From Cytophagales bacterium (GTDB lineage Bacteria > Bacteroidota > Bacteroidia > Cytophagales > Cyclobacteriaceae), in NCBI GenBank assembly GCA_020402945.1, contig JADBYQ010000013.1, positions 1 through 64,000 on the forward strand: a stretch of 64,000 nt of DNA, written 5' to 3'. Below the pieces are notes generated by a model. It was not told where the DNA came from. It ran no database searches and worked only from the letters and a program-made list of their open reading frames with translations. How positions within the stretch are numbered: the stretch's first letter is position 1; every line of letters starts with the position of its first letter. Below, in pieces: positions 8,801-17,740 of this stretch. The translations under genes and the position numbers were made by a program.

Positions 8801-9852
8801 TATTTTTTGTTGGCTTCTGCCTTTTTCATTTCTGCAGTCAACGCTTTTTGATACTTACGCGCATTTATGTTATGCTCGCTCAAATTTGCTGCAAAGTTAT
8901 GATAGCCTGAAAAATCTTCTTTGGCGCACATGTAGTAGTAATCCGAGGGAGTGTAATTGAGCACGGCATCGATATTGGCGATTTGCGGTACGTTGATTGG
9001 GCCGGGAGGAAGGCCGGGGTATTTGTATGTGTTGTATGGCGACTTGATTTCTTTGTGGCCGTTATAAATTCTCTTCAATGAAAAATCACCTGAAGCATAA
9101 ACCAAAGTCGGGTCGGCTTGCAACGCAATATCTTTTTTTAGACGATTGAGATAAAGCCCGGCAATCACAGGAGCCTCGTCTTGTTTCACCGTTTCTGCTT
9201 GTACAATAGATGCAAGAATGGAAACTTCAATGGGAGTCAGTCCAAGTTTTTTTGCTTTGGCGGTACGGTCTTCATTCCAAAATTTGAGAAACTCCTGATG
9301 CATCCGTTCAATCAATTCGCTCGGGGTTACATTAAAATAAACCTCGTAGGTATTGGGTAAAAACATAGTGCGAATATTCTCCTTCGTGAAGCCTTCCTGA
9401 TTTGATTCAACAAAGTCGTCTAGTGCTTCTTTAAACTCATCTGGCGAAACACCTATGTTTTTCGTTAGTTTTTCTGCTAACTCATCGGTGAGGCGTACAT
9501 AAGAAAACGTAACTCTGACTGGTTCTTGCTTACCCGACTTCAACACCTTAATGGCTTGCAGATTGGTCATACCTTTTCGAAGAACAAATCGCCCAGGGAT
9601 TATCTTTTCGTCATACCCTGACAGGCGAGCCAAAAAACTGAAAGAGACCATATCGTTCACAAAGTTTCCTTTCCCCAAATCTGTCAGCACTGACCGATAG
9701 GTAGCTCCAGGCTTGATGATAAAAACACGGTCGTCACGCTCAACCAAAATATTTGGGACATAAACAATTTGGTAGGCATAAAACGTAAACGAGATGAGCA
9801 ATACAGAACCCACCAAAAAGAAAACCAACTTGCTCTTTTTTACTTCAGCCAT
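8800..9852 (-). CDS. mltG: Endolytic murein transglycosylase MltG
   Basis: Inner-membrane lytic transglycosylase that cleaves nascent glycan strands and helps set their length. One N-terminal membrane helix (about residues 10-30) is followed by a LysM-like subdomain and the YceG catalytic domain. The active-site Glu is residue 220 in ILASIVQAETVKQDEAP, with downstream family motifs GLYLNRLKKDIALQADPT and NTYKYPGLPPGPI. At 350 residues it is normal length. It is co-transcribed with the thioesterase (one-base overlap). Confidence 0.95.
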   Translation of the reverse strand: MAEVKKSKLVFFLVGSVLLISFTFYAYQIVYVPNILVERDDRVFIIKPGATYRSVLTDLGKGNFVNDMVSFSFLARLSGYDEKIIPGRFVLRKGMTNLQAIKVLKSGKQEPVRVTFSYVRLTDELAEKLTKNIGVSPDEFKEALDDFVESNQEGFTKENIRTMFLPNTYEVYFNVTPSELIERMHQEFLKFWNEDRTAKAKKLGLTPIEVSILASIVQAETVKQDEAPVIAGLYLNRLKKDIALQADPTLVYASGDFSLKRIYNGHKEIKSPYNTYKYPGLPPGPINVPQIANIDAVLNYTPSDYYYMCAKEDFSGYHNFAANLSEHNINARKYQKALTAEMKKAEANKK

Positions 9853-9915
9853 AGAAACAAAATGAACATCAAAAATACAAAAAGTAATTCCACCGTGTTG
9901 AGTGTGATTTTAAAA

Positions 9916-11463
9916 TCATTGGTTTTTACTTCGTATCAGTTGTTCTTGCGTGGCCTGCATTTCTTCCAAGTTTTGCCTTAACTCTTCTTCCTGCGATTTC
10001 AATCGCTCCGTTTGAGCTTGTGTTTCCATCAGCATATCTTTCATTTTTTGTGCAACGGTTACGCTATTGATTACCGAGGCCACAAACCCTCCCGCTTTTT
10101 CTAGGAACTCAATTTCATGTTTTTGCCATTTATGAAAACCTGCTAGTTCTACCAGGGCTTCTATCTCATCATTAAATTTCATCGGCACAATAACAAGACA
10201 AGTGGGCGTAGCTTCACCCAGTCCAGAGGTAATAGATGTATAATTGTTCGGCAAGTCCGTAACCAGGGTGGTTTCACCTTCAAGATAAACTTGGCCGATC
10301 AGACCTACGCCCGGCTCAATAGTTTTGGAAACATACTTCTTCCGATCGTAAGCAAAGCAAGAGGACAGTTCTAACCGAGTCTTCTCACCTTCTTTCTTTC
10401 GCACGAAAAGACTACCCTGCACCGCTTTCAAGTGTCGGCACAAGAAAAAAATAGTTTGATAAGATAGATCGTCCATTGAGTTCTGGTGGTTGCGAACTAG
10501 TTCATTGAACTTTGCAAGACCGGAGTTTAGCCAATTTCGTTTTTCCTCTTCTCGCCTTGCCGCTTTTAATTGATCTTTAAGTGCGGTAAGTTTTCCCGAG
10601 AGGTTTTCTTTGTTTAACATTCCATTTCTTTCATTCACGCCTCGCCACGTAACGTCCAAATTGCCCTCGGTAAGTTGCGTAACAAAATTTGCGGCATCTT
10701 TAAAACTCGAAATAGATCGGTCAATATAAAGTGCTTCTGACCCGTCCGTAATTTCATTGCCATCGTCAAACAAAAAGGTTCGGTTACTTTTATCAAACTC
10801 GAGCAATAATTTTTTTCGTTGATTGGTTTGCTTCACTAATCGCACAACAATAAAAATAAGTGTAGGGATGCCAAATAACACGAGAAATGCTTGTATCCAA
10901 CCATTTCGAGCCATCGCATTTTCATATCGCTCCTGGGCAACCGTATTCAGCTTATCTTGGTGGGCATTTATTTTCTTTGCAACCGCATCATATTCATACC
11001 AAAGCGCGGTGCCCCTATCTTCTTTAAACATAGTACGAAAGGTATCCATGCTATCCACCTTAATTGCTTCGATCATCTCTCCGGAAAAAACCAGATAGTT
11101 GCTAACTGCATTTCGTATTTTTTGAAGTCCCTCAACCTCGATATTTTGAGATGACAATTGTCTATTTAGGTCGTCAAAAGTCTTATTGAAAACCTCCTGC
11201 GCAATTGTGTAAGGTTTAAGCAAGCGTTCATCTTTAGCTACAGAAAAACCCCTCACGCTAATATCTGCGCGCTGCACTATGCCGCGGATAATGAAGTTCA
11301 TGTTCTCCTTTATAGATGCGGTTTCCTCTTTGGTTTTAACCGTAGCAATCATCACCAGGTTGTTGTAGTACCCGGTTGCTGCGCTTACAAAAATTAAAAT
11401 GCCAAGAAACACTATGGGTACTAGAATTGAATTTTTTTTGAGGAACTGAGCCAATTTTTTCAT
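9916..11463 (-). CDS. Membrane-bound GAF-domain sensor protein without kinase output
   Basis: Start taken at the second Met (MKKLAQFLKKN), just before the first membrane helix. Layout: helix 1 near the N-terminus, a periplasmic four-helix sensory region of about 150 residues, helix 2 (WIQAFLVLFGIPTLIFIVV), a helical linker, then a GAF domain over roughly residues 325-470, ending in a coiled coil (TQAQTERLKSQEEELRQNL). The chain stops after MQATQEQLIRSKNQ, a linker that in related proteins leads to a PAS or histidine kinase domain. No kinase, cyclase or methyl-accepting domain follows, so it must signal through a partner or be a shortened sensor. Monocistronic; neighbours give no clue to the signal. 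Confidence 0.75.
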   Translation of the reverse strand: MKKLAQFLKKNSILVPIVFLGILIFVSAATGYYNNLVMIATVKTKEETASIKENMNFIIRGIVQRADISVRGFSVAKDERLLKPYTIAQEVFNKTFDDLNRQLSSQNIEVEGLQKIRNAVSNYLVFSGEMIEAIKVDSMDTFRTMFKEDRGTALWYEYDAVAKKINAHQDKLNTVAQERYENAMARNGWIQAFLVLFGIPTLIFIVVRLVKQTNQRKKLLLEFDKSNRTFLFDDGNEITDGSEALYIDRSISSFKDAANFVTQLTEGNLDVTWRGVNERNGMLNKENLSGKLTALKDQLKAARREEEKRNWLNSGLAKFNELVRNHQNSMDDLSYQTIFFLCRHLKAVQGSLFVRKKEGEKTRLELSSCFAYDRKKYVSKTIEPGVGLIGQVYLEGETTLVTDLPNNYTSITSGLGEATPTCLVIVPMKFNDEIEALVELAGFHKWQKHEIEFLEKAGGFVASVINSVTVAQKMKDMLMETQAQTERLKSQEEELRQNLEEMQATQEQLIRSKNQ

Positions 11464-11578
11464 TGTCGTTCTATTAGTTGCCAACATATGTTGCGCGCAA
11501 AGGTAATTTGTAAAATGGAAAAATTTACGAAAGTTTTAGATCCGATAAGGCAGCGTCTGACTCTCCAACATATATTCT

Positions 11579-11765
11579 ACGTTACCGTGATTATTTTAAG
11601 GCGTCTTTCAACCCAAATTTTGCAGTAGCAAAATTTGCCTGCGGTTGGCGCAAAATGCATGGCATTTTGGTCAAGGTTAACCCTGAAAATACTGACGTTA
11701 CCGTAAGTATTCTTCAGCCCTCCGGGCAGATTTTGCAACCAATTGCAAAATCTGGGTTCAATAAA
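11579..11765. repeat. Nested hairpin element upstream of the Sua5 gene
   Basis: Three perfect hairpins lie in a row: 11615-11623/11628-11636 (AAATTTTGC arm), 11651-11658/11662-11669 (CAAAATGC arm) and 11727-11738/11743-11754 (CAGATTTTGCAA arm). The outer ends also pair with each other: ACCCAAATTTTGC (11611-11623) against GCAAAATCTGGGT (11745-11757). A near-direct repeat ACGTTACCGT occurs at 11579 and 11695. The 353-base gap between the GAF gene and the Sua5 gene holds nothing else; a 67-residue frame through it (11577-11780) is an artefact of the repeats. Confidence 0.7.
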
Positions 11766-11816
11766 GTTAGCTTCTAACAAGCGGTGGAAATTAATTAACT
11801 TGCTGATGAAACTACT

Positions 11817-12461
11817 ATGCCTGCCGAACTTTTAGTCATTCATCCAATCAACCCCGAACCGAGAAAAATAAATCGTGTCGTTGAGGTTTTACTAGAAGGC
11901 GGAGTAATTATTTACCCAACTGACACCATCTATGGTATCGGCTGTGACCTTAAAAACAAGCGAGCCGTTGAAAAACTCTCCCAAATTGAAGACCTGTCTG
12001 CTCGACAGGCAGGCATCAAACCTCAGAAAATGAATTTGTCATTTATCTGCAATGATTTGAGCCACATTTCCGAATACGTAAAACGACTAGACACCCCAGC
12101 CTTCAAAGTGTTGAAAAAACTTTTACCCGGCCCCTTCACATTTATTTTTGAGTCCAATTCTAATGTTCCTAAAATTTTAGGTGTTAATAAAAAGACCGTA
12201 GGAATACGCATACCCGATCATCGCATTCCGTTAGCCATTGTAAAACAACTGGGCAATCCACTTATTACCTCGTCTATCAAAGACGATGATGAAATAAAAG
12301 AATACACTACAGACCCGGAGGAAATCTACGAGGACTTCAAAAACAGAGTTGATCTCATTGTACATGGCGGGCAAGGCGGCAATGTGCCTTCAACCATCGT
12401 AGATTTTACCGGATCAGAACCTTTTGTTACACGGCAGGGTCTGGGAGAATTTCTTGGCTAG
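11817..12461 (+). CDS. L-threonylcarbamoyladenylate synthase-like protein (Sua5/YciO/YrdC family)
   Basis: Family enzymes make threonylcarbamoyl-AMP for the t6A modification of ANN-decoding tRNAs; some YciO members have uncertain roles. Motifs: [19 protein letters not shown] (residues about 31-49), [50 protein letters not shown]. It is 214 residues, normal for a YrdC-only form. Oddity: after KLSQIE come the residues DLSARQAG (59-66), encoded by an imperfect palindrome (11993-12013), where relatives go straight to GIKP; this looks like a translated repeat insertion. A TAACTTGC box (11796-11803) precedes the start. Monocistronic, facing the S9 peptidase. Confidence 0.88.
   Translation: MPAELLVIHPINPEPRKINRVVEVLLEGGVIIYPTDTIYGIGCDLKNKRAVEKLSQIEDLSARQAGIKPQKMNLSFICNDLSHISEYVKRLDTPAFKVLKKLLPGPFTFIFESNSNVPKILGVNKKTVGIRIPDHRIPLAIVKQLGNPLITSSIKDDDEIKEYTTDPEEIYEDFKNRVDLIVHGGQGGNVPSTIVDFTGSEPFVTRQGLGEFLG
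11993..12013. repeat. In-frame palindromic insertion inside the Sua5/YrdC-like gene
   Basis: CCTGTCTG (11993-12000) and CAGGCAGG (12006-12013) form an 8-bp stem with one wobble pair and a 5-base loop. Removing 21 bases here would join QIE directly to GIKPQK, the usual family sequence. The motif is closely related to the palindrome inside glmM at 60038. Confidence 0.65.
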
Positions 12462-12464
12462 CAA

Positions 12465-14462
12465 CTACTTTTTCTGGGGGAGCTTTTCCTTTAGGTCGTC
12501 TCCTTTCAAATACTTTCCATACCAATCCAAGTACCTCACCAATCGATCTTTTTGATAACTCGGTACGCCAATTCCGTGGTGCTGACCGGGATATACAACA
12601 AATTGGGTTGGTACACCCAAGGATTTCAATGCCTGATACATTTGCTCGCTGCCCGCAGCGGGCACGTTAAAATCTTTTTCACCCACCATATAGAGTGTGG
12701 GCGCTTTGATTTTTTCAACGTTTAGAAAAGGGTAAGATACTTTCATCCACTTGTCCATGTTCTTCCATGGAACACCCAATTCATTTTCATACTGGGCGAT
12801 ATATTGATCAGAGCCATACAATGAAAGTTGCAAGGCACTTCCCGCTCCGCTAGCCGCTGCTTTGAAACGTGGATCAGTAGCGGTTACATAGTCTGTAAGA
12901 ATTCCGCCATAACTCCACCCGCCAATGCCTAACTTATCCGCATCTACTTTTCCAGTGTTGATTAAGTGATCAACCGCACCAATCAAATCCATCACTTCTT
13001 TGTTCCCCCAATCTGCGAAGATGGCCTTGCTAAAAGCCATTCCTCTGCCACTACTGCCGCGGTAGTTTACGCACGCAACGGCATACCCTTTTGCTGCTAA
13101 AACCTGAGGCGTTAAATCAAAACCAAAATCGTCTTGTGCAGTGGGGCCGCCATGTATCCATAATACCAATGGCAACTTCTTGTCCTTTGGCTGATTGGCC
13201 GGCCAGAACAGTAGACTATTCACTGTCGTGCCATCCTTACTTTTGGAGGTGAACCCCTCTACAGAAGCCAACGCTAAGGGCTTTAGAAAATCGTTATGGA
13301 CGTGGGTGAGTCTGCGAGTCGATTCTCCTTCAACCGTGTAAATCTCATTGGGTGTGGACGCATCACTTGAAAGTGCTACCCAATTGTTATTAGCTGCCGA
13401 CTGTAGTGCCCCAAACGTACGATCGCCCGAGGTTAACTTTTTCATATTTCCATCCAAATCAAAGGAAACTACATGGGCTCTTCGATCATCGTCAACTACA
13501 GTATAAACGGACTTACTGTCGGCCGACCAACGAGGAGCTGATACATCGCGATCTAATTTTGCATTTAAAATTTTAGACGAACCTCCTTCAGCAGGAACTA
13601 ATGCTAGCTGGGGCTGATCATAAATATCATAGCCTGGTGTTTGGGATTTTAGGTAGGCAATGTACTTCCCATCCGGACTCCATGCTGGGCTTGTGTCCGA
13701 ATCCTGCCATGTTGTGAGTTGTTTGATGGCCGCATTTTTTGTGGCCTCCATCACCCAGATATCGGTATTTCCGTTGCGATCGGGATCAGCACTTCGGTTG
13801 CTGACAAAAGCTATTTTTTTACCGTCTGGAGACCACACCGGATTCCCTTCGTCATAATCGCCCTTGGTAAGTGTATCCAACTTCTTTGTTTCAAGATCAA
13901 AAACATACAGATGGCTACGCTTACGCTCCAGATAGCCACCCGCATCTGATTTAAAATGATAGCGATCGATCATGATCGGTTTCGCGGATTTTTTCTTTTC
14001 AGCTTCATCGCTCGACTCCTGATCTTGTATAACCAGCACTATCTTTTTGGCATCAGGGCTCCACACATAGTCACTGATACTGTATTTTAATTCTGTCAGT
14101 TTTTCAGCTTCTCCTCCACGTCTGTCCATTCTCCAAATCTGAGATGATTTAGTTTCGTAGCGCGAAGACATAAAGGTTAAATATTTTCCATCCGGAGACC
14201 AACGAGGTCGACTTTCACTCTCCTTGCTGGGGGTCAGCTTCACCGTTTCCTTCCCATCCCAACTTATCATCCAAATATCGGAATCTGATTTGTCTTTGGC
14301 CGAATCCGGTGTGGATAACACATAAGCCACCCATTTTCCCTCAGGCGAAACTTGCGGGTCGCTAACTGATTTGAGTCGATAAATATCTGAAGGATCAATG
14401 GCGCGTTGTGCAACGCCAATCATCGAATTCAACAGAAAAAAGAAGAATAAAGTCTGCCTCAT
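12465..14462 (-). CDS. S9 family prolyl oligopeptidase-type peptidase
   Basis: Exported serine peptidase (dipeptidyl-peptidase / acylaminoacyl-peptidase type) that trims peptides. Signal peptide about residues 1-18 (ends GVAQ). Residues about 20-390 form a TolB/PD40 beta-propeller with repeated WSPDGKxIAF blades. Residues about 415-650 form the alpha/beta hydrolase domain: nucleophile Ser517 in GGWSYGG, Asp597 in GEKDFNV, His629 in GQHHG. At 665 residues it is standard. The stop lies 3 bases from the end of the Sua5-like gene, to which it converges. Probably periplasmic; specificity unknown. Confidence 0.94.
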   Translation of the reverse strand: MRQTLFFFFLLNSMIGVAQRAIDPSDIYRLKSVSDPQVSPEGKWVAYVLSTPDSAKDKSDSDIWMISWDGKETVKLTPSKESESRPRWSPDGKYLTFMSSRYETKSSQIWRMDRRGGEAEKLTELKYSISDYVWSPDAKKIVLVIQDQESSDEAEKKKSAKPIMIDRYHFKSDAGGYLERKRSHLYVFDLETKKLDTLTKGDYDEGNPVWSPDGKKIAFVSNRSADPDRNGNTDIWVMEATKNAAIKQLTTWQDSDTSPAWSPDGKYIAYLKSQTPGYDIYDQPQLALVPAEGGSSKILNAKLDRDVSAPRWSADSKSVYTVVDDDRRAHVVSFDLDGNMKKLTSGDRTFGALQSAANNNWVALSSDASTPNEIYTVEGESTRRLTHVHNDFLKPLALASVEGFTSKSKDGTTVNSLLFWPANQPKDKKLPLVLWIHGGPTAQDDFGFDLTPQVLAAKGYAVACVNYRGSSGRGMAFSKAIFADWGNKEVMDLIGAVDHLINTGKVDADKLGIGGWSYGGILTDYVTATDPRFKAAASGAGSALQLSLYGSDQYIAQYENELGVPWKNMDKWMKVSYPFLNVEKIKAPTLYMVGEKDFNVPAAGSEQMYQALKSLGVPTQFVVYPGQHHGIGVPSYQKDRLVRYLDWYGKYLKGDDLKEKLPQKK

Positions 14463-14551
14463 AAAATGTAGTCTAGGCGTGAAATATACAAAAAGGCAGC
14501 TTTAAGAGGCTGTTTTTTACACTAACGGGTGGGATGAAATCCAGTAGAAAC

Positions 14552-14588
14552 AAAAAACCCCGGCTTATCCGCCAGGGTTTCCTTTTTC
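14552..14588 (-). terminator. Intrinsic terminator after the 63-residue gene
   Basis: The stem AAACCC-GGC/GCC-GGGTTT (14555-14580, one mismatch) is followed on the minus strand by six T residues. It lies just past the stop of the small gene at 14601, which supports that gene being transcribed. Confidence 0.7.
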
Positions 14589-14600
14589 GTTTTTACAATT

Positions 14601-14792
14601 TCAAGCGATCACAAAACACCGGTTCAAAATGGCCCGGTGCTCATTCCCATAATTGGCATAACACCAATTTCTGAGCTCCTGAATCTCCTCCGCTATCAAT
14701 ACTCTGATAGCTTTTCTCAGCTCCTTTTCAAAGAGCCGTGCGTCAAAACTTACTCGGCTGAGTATGTTTTTGACATAATTGAGCATTTTCAT
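14601..14792 (-). CDS. Small conserved hypothetical protein (63 aa)
   Basis: A helical, mixed-charge protein with FDARLFEKELRKAIRVLIAEEIQELRNWCYANYG in its core. I recall similar 60-65 residue proteins with the KxVSFDxxLFEKELRKAI pattern in other Cytophagales, but no function is known. Evidence that it is real: a dedicated terminator 13 bases after the stop, plausible codon use, and its position alone in an otherwise empty gap between two divergent genes. No signal peptide, membrane helix or metal motif. Confidence 0.55.
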   Translation of the reverse strand: MKMLNYVKNILSRVSFDARLFEKELRKAIRVLIAEEIQELRNWCYANYGNEHRAILNRCFVIA

Positions 14793-14944
14793 TCGTTGTT
14801 TAAAGTACGTGGTTCAATGTTGAAAATTTAAAACGTTGAGATTAGTCTTAAGTTGCCTAGCCAATTTGACTTATTTCAAACGCCCTTCAAATCGTATTGA
14901 GACTTGAAAGTACAAAACAGATTTAATACTAAAAAAGAAGATTT

Positions 14945-14952
14945 TAATTTTG
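14945..14952 (+). promoter_or_regulatory. Candidate -7 box (TAATTTTG) for batD
   Basis: Matches the Bacteroidota TAnnTTTG consensus. A promoter here makes the upstream Met at 14904 unlikely and favours 14994 (or 14970) as the batD start. Confidence 0.4.
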
Positions 14953-14993
14953 TATTGCAACTTGTTGCGATGCTACTTGCAACCTTGAAATTT

Positions 14994-16433
14994 ATGGTAA
15001 GAAGCGGTTTTTTGATTTTGAGCCTACTCACGTTGGGCTTTTGTGCGAAGGCACAAAATGTTCAGATTGAACTCGGGCCGGGAGAAATTGGTGAAAACCA
15101 AGCCTGGACCATCACGATCACGGTCAATAACGACCGCCTTAAGAGCTACGATAACTTCCCCGATATTGAAGGGTTGCAAAAAAGAGGCACCTCATCCAGT
15201 TCTCAAACGAGTATTGTGAATGGCCAAATGAGTTCCTCGCAAAGCATTATCATGACGTACGCTCCTACTCGCCAAGGGACATTCACTATTCCTTCCTTTA
15301 AAATGAAAGTGAATGACCAGATATACGCTGTAAATGGGAAAAAGCTGAAAATCGGCCCGCCCGTGCAGGTGCAGCAAACTGATCCATTTAGAAGTTTTTT
15401 TGACCGCGACCCGCGTGAAGATTTCTTCGGGAAAGGTACTACCGAGTTTGTAGACGTAAAGGAAGAAGCACTACTCGCGTTGACGACCAGTAAAGATGAA
15501 GTGTATGTTGGCGAAGCCTTTACTGCTACCCTTTCCTTTCTGGTGGCGGAAAGTAACCGTGCTCCCATGCAGTTTCACGAATTGGGAAAGCAGCTTGCCG
15601 ATATTCTTAAAAAAGTGAAACCCTCCACTTGCTGGGAAGAGAATTTTAATATTGAGAGTATAGAAGGAGAGCCTATAGAAATCAACGGCAAAAATTACAC
15701 CCAATACAAGATTTATCAGGCTACTTTCTATCCACTCAACAACCAGCCGGTCATTTTTCCGAGTGTAGGGTTGGAGATGATTAAGTTTAAAGTCGCCAAG
15801 AACCCATCTTTCTTCGGGCAAAATAGACAAGAAGATTTTAAGACGTTCTATTCAAAAGCCAAAACCGTGAAAGTGAAAGACCTTCCTCCTCATCCACTGA
15901 GTGATGTGGTGGCGGTTGGTGATTACCGATTAGAAGAAAGACTCGCCAAGAACGATCTGGAAACCGGTCAGAGTGTAGGTTATGACTTTACCATCTTTGG
16001 AGAGGGAAACATATCTGGGATTGAAAAACCGAGAGTTAGCAGCGACAATAGCTTTGAATTTTACGAGCCAAATATTAAACAAAATATCAACCGCGAGGTG
16101 GGGCATATCACGGGCAAAAAAACATTCAGCTATTTTATCATTCCCAAAGAGCCTGGATCTTTTGCCTTGAAGAATTATTTTCAATGGGTGTTTTTTAATC
16201 CGTCCACCAAAAAATATGACACGCTTCAATCGAAAGAATTAGTAACCGTTCAAGGAGAAAGTCAAAAAAATCAAGCCATTGAAAGCAACGACCTAGGCTC
16301 CTTTTACGATCGAATGGATGTCACAGACAATACGCTGAAAACCATCACTTCCGCCAATCAGCTAAAAATTGCTCTGAATGTTTTTATCTTGCTCATCTTA
16401 GCGGCATCCGTCTATTTGATTGTAAAAAAATAA
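14994..16433 (+). CDS. BatD family protein (Bacteroides aerotolerance operon type)
   Basis: BatD-like proteins are membrane-anchored, mostly periplasmic, and usually sit with BatA/B/C/E and a MoxR ATPase. Here the gene is without those partners. Start chosen at [21 protein letters not shown], a clean signal peptide; the frame is open from 14904. Features: [34 protein letters not shown] and [19 protein letters not shown] (typical N-terminal BatD domain), a second beta domain, and a C-terminal membrane helix ([19 protein letters not shown]). The stop overlaps the aroC start by one base, so the two are co-translated. Precise biochemical role unknown. Confidence 0.88.
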   Translation: MVRSGFLILSLLTLGFCAKAQNVQIELGPGEIGENQAWTITITVNNDRLKSYDNFPDIEGLQKRGTSSSSQTSIVNGQMSSSQSIIMTYAPTRQGTFTIPSFKMKVNDQIYAVNGKKLKIGPPVQVQQTDPFRSFFDRDPREDFFGKGTTEFVDVKEEALLALTTSKDEVYVGEAFTATLSFLVAESNRAPMQFHELGKQLADILKKVKPSTCWEENFNIESIEGEPIEINGKNYTQYKIYQATFYPLNNQPVIFPSVGLEMIKFKVAKNPSFFGQNRQEDFKTFYSKAKTVKVKDLPPHPLSDVVAVGDYRLEERLAKNDLETGQSVGYDFTIFGEGNISGIEKPRVSSDNSFEFYEPNIKQNINREVGHITGKKTFSYFIIPKEPGSFALKNYFQWVFFNPSTKKYDTLQSKELVTVQGESQKNQAIESNDLGSFYDRMDVTDNTLKTITSANQLKIALNVFILLILAASVYLIVKK

Positions 16434-17506
16434 TGGGCAATACCTACGGTACTCTTTTTAAGATCAGCACGTTCGGAGAAAGTCATGGACTGGCAATAGG
16501 TGCGGTCATAGATGGCTGCCCGGCCGGGTTGGAGATAGATGAGCCGTTTATTCAAGCAGAATTAACCCGAAGAAAGCCCGGCCAATCAAAAATTACAACG
16601 CAACGAAAAGAAGACGATACATTCAAAATCATTTCGGGAGTTTTTGAAGGAAAAACAACCGGAGCACCCATTGCCATTGTGATCGAAAATCAAGATCAGC
16701 GCAGCAAAGATTACAGCCACATTGAAAATACTTTTCGTCCCTCTCATGCCGATTTTACTTATCAAGAAAAATATGGGATTCGTGATTATCGTGGGGGAGG
16801 CAGAAGTTCGGCCCGCGAAACAGCCGCACGAGTAGCAGCTGGAGCGATTGCTAAGTTGTTTTTAAGAAAATATCGGATTGAGATAAATGCCTTTGTATCA
16901 CAAGTAGGTGAATTGAAAGCTCCGCATTATACTGCGTTAGATCTTTCAACAACAGAAGATAATATTATCCGGTGCCCCGATCCTGCAATAGCAGAAAAAA
17001 TGATTGCCTTAATTGACCGAGTGCGCTTAGACCGCGACACCATTGGTGGCATTGTTACCTGTGTGATCAAAAACACGCCTGTTGGTTTGGGCGAGCCAGT
17101 TTTTGATAAACTTCATGCCGAGTTGGGCAAAGCTATGTTGAGCATCAATGCGGTGAAGGGTTTTGAATACGGGAGTGGCTTTGAATGTGTGCAACTGCGG
17201 GGCTCACAACATAACGATGAGTTTTACAACGAAGGTGGAAGGATACGAACCAAGACAAATCACTCCGGTGGGGTACAAGGCGGTATCAGCAATGGAGAAG
17301 ATATCTATTTTAACGTGGCCTTCAAACCGGTAGCCACTATTATGCAAGATCAACATACAGTTGATAAAGATGGAAATGACGCGATCGTATCTGGCAAAGG
17401 AAGGCACGACCCGTGTGTAGTTCCACGTGCGGTGCCAATCGTAGAAGCCATGGCTGCATTGGTCTTGGTGGATTTTCTATTGAGAGCAAAAGTGAATCAA
17501 CTGTAA
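16433..17506 (+). CDS. aroC: Chorismate synthase
   Basis: Last step of the shikimate pathway: 5-enolpyruvylshikimate-3-phosphate to chorismate, needing reduced FMN. Signatures: FGESHG (residues 14-19, with His18), the [28 protein letters not shown] block, [15 protein letters not shown] and the C-terminal [20 protein letters not shown]. The 357-residue length is standard. Translationally coupled to batD (TAATG overlap), an unusual pairing that may simply reflect shared transcription. Confidence 0.97.
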   Translation: MGNTYGTLFKISTFGESHGLAIGAVIDGCPAGLEIDEPFIQAELTRRKPGQSKITTQRKEDDTFKIISGVFEGKTTGAPIAIVIENQDQRSKDYSHIENTFRPSHADFTYQEKYGIRDYRGGGRSSARETAARVAAGAIAKLFLRKYRIEINAFVSQVGELKAPHYTALDLSTTEDNIIRCPDPAIAEKMIALIDRVRLDRDTIGGIVTCVIKNTPVGLGEPVFDKLHAELGKAMLSINAVKGFEYGSGFECVQLRGSQHNDEFYNEGGRIRTKTNHSGGVQGGISNGEDIYFNVAFKPVATIMQDQHTVDKDGNDAIVSGKGRHDPCVVPRAVPIVEAMAALVLVDFLLRAKVNQL

Positions 17507-17515
17507 AGTAGGGTT

Positions 17516-17659
17516 ATGACCATTCTGGTGGCCTTTTTTGTGATCGGTTTCGTTGGCGCTCTTACGGTTTCCGGAATTAGAGTCTACTTTATGATTGATG
17601 ATTATCGAATGAGAAAAAAGCAAAACAAGCACGACAACCAAAGCCAAATCAAAGCGTAA
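17516..17659 (+). CDS. Predicted 47-residue single-pass membrane protein
   Basis: ATG at 17516 and TAA at 17657. One hydrophobic helix (ILVAFFVIGFVGALTV) is followed by IRVYFMIDDYRMRKKQNKHDN, a basic and polar tail, a typical N-in or C-in small membrane protein layout. It begins 9 bases after aroC in the same direction, so it could be the last gene of the batD-aroC transcript. Function unknown; I do not recognise the family. The codon pattern is consistent with coding. Confidence 0.5.
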   Translation: MTILVAFFVIGFVGALTVSGIRVYFMIDDYRMRKKQNKHDNQSQIKA

Positions 17660-17740
17660 GTTCAGCGCCCTATCAAGGCCATTTCCGACAGTGGCAAACA
17701 TAACACATCTGAAAAAAGAAATGTTATCTTGCGCTAGCGC

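Noticed and set aside
11577-11780. 67-residue minus-strand frame
   Set aside because: Made entirely of nested hairpin repeats; no homology-like features.
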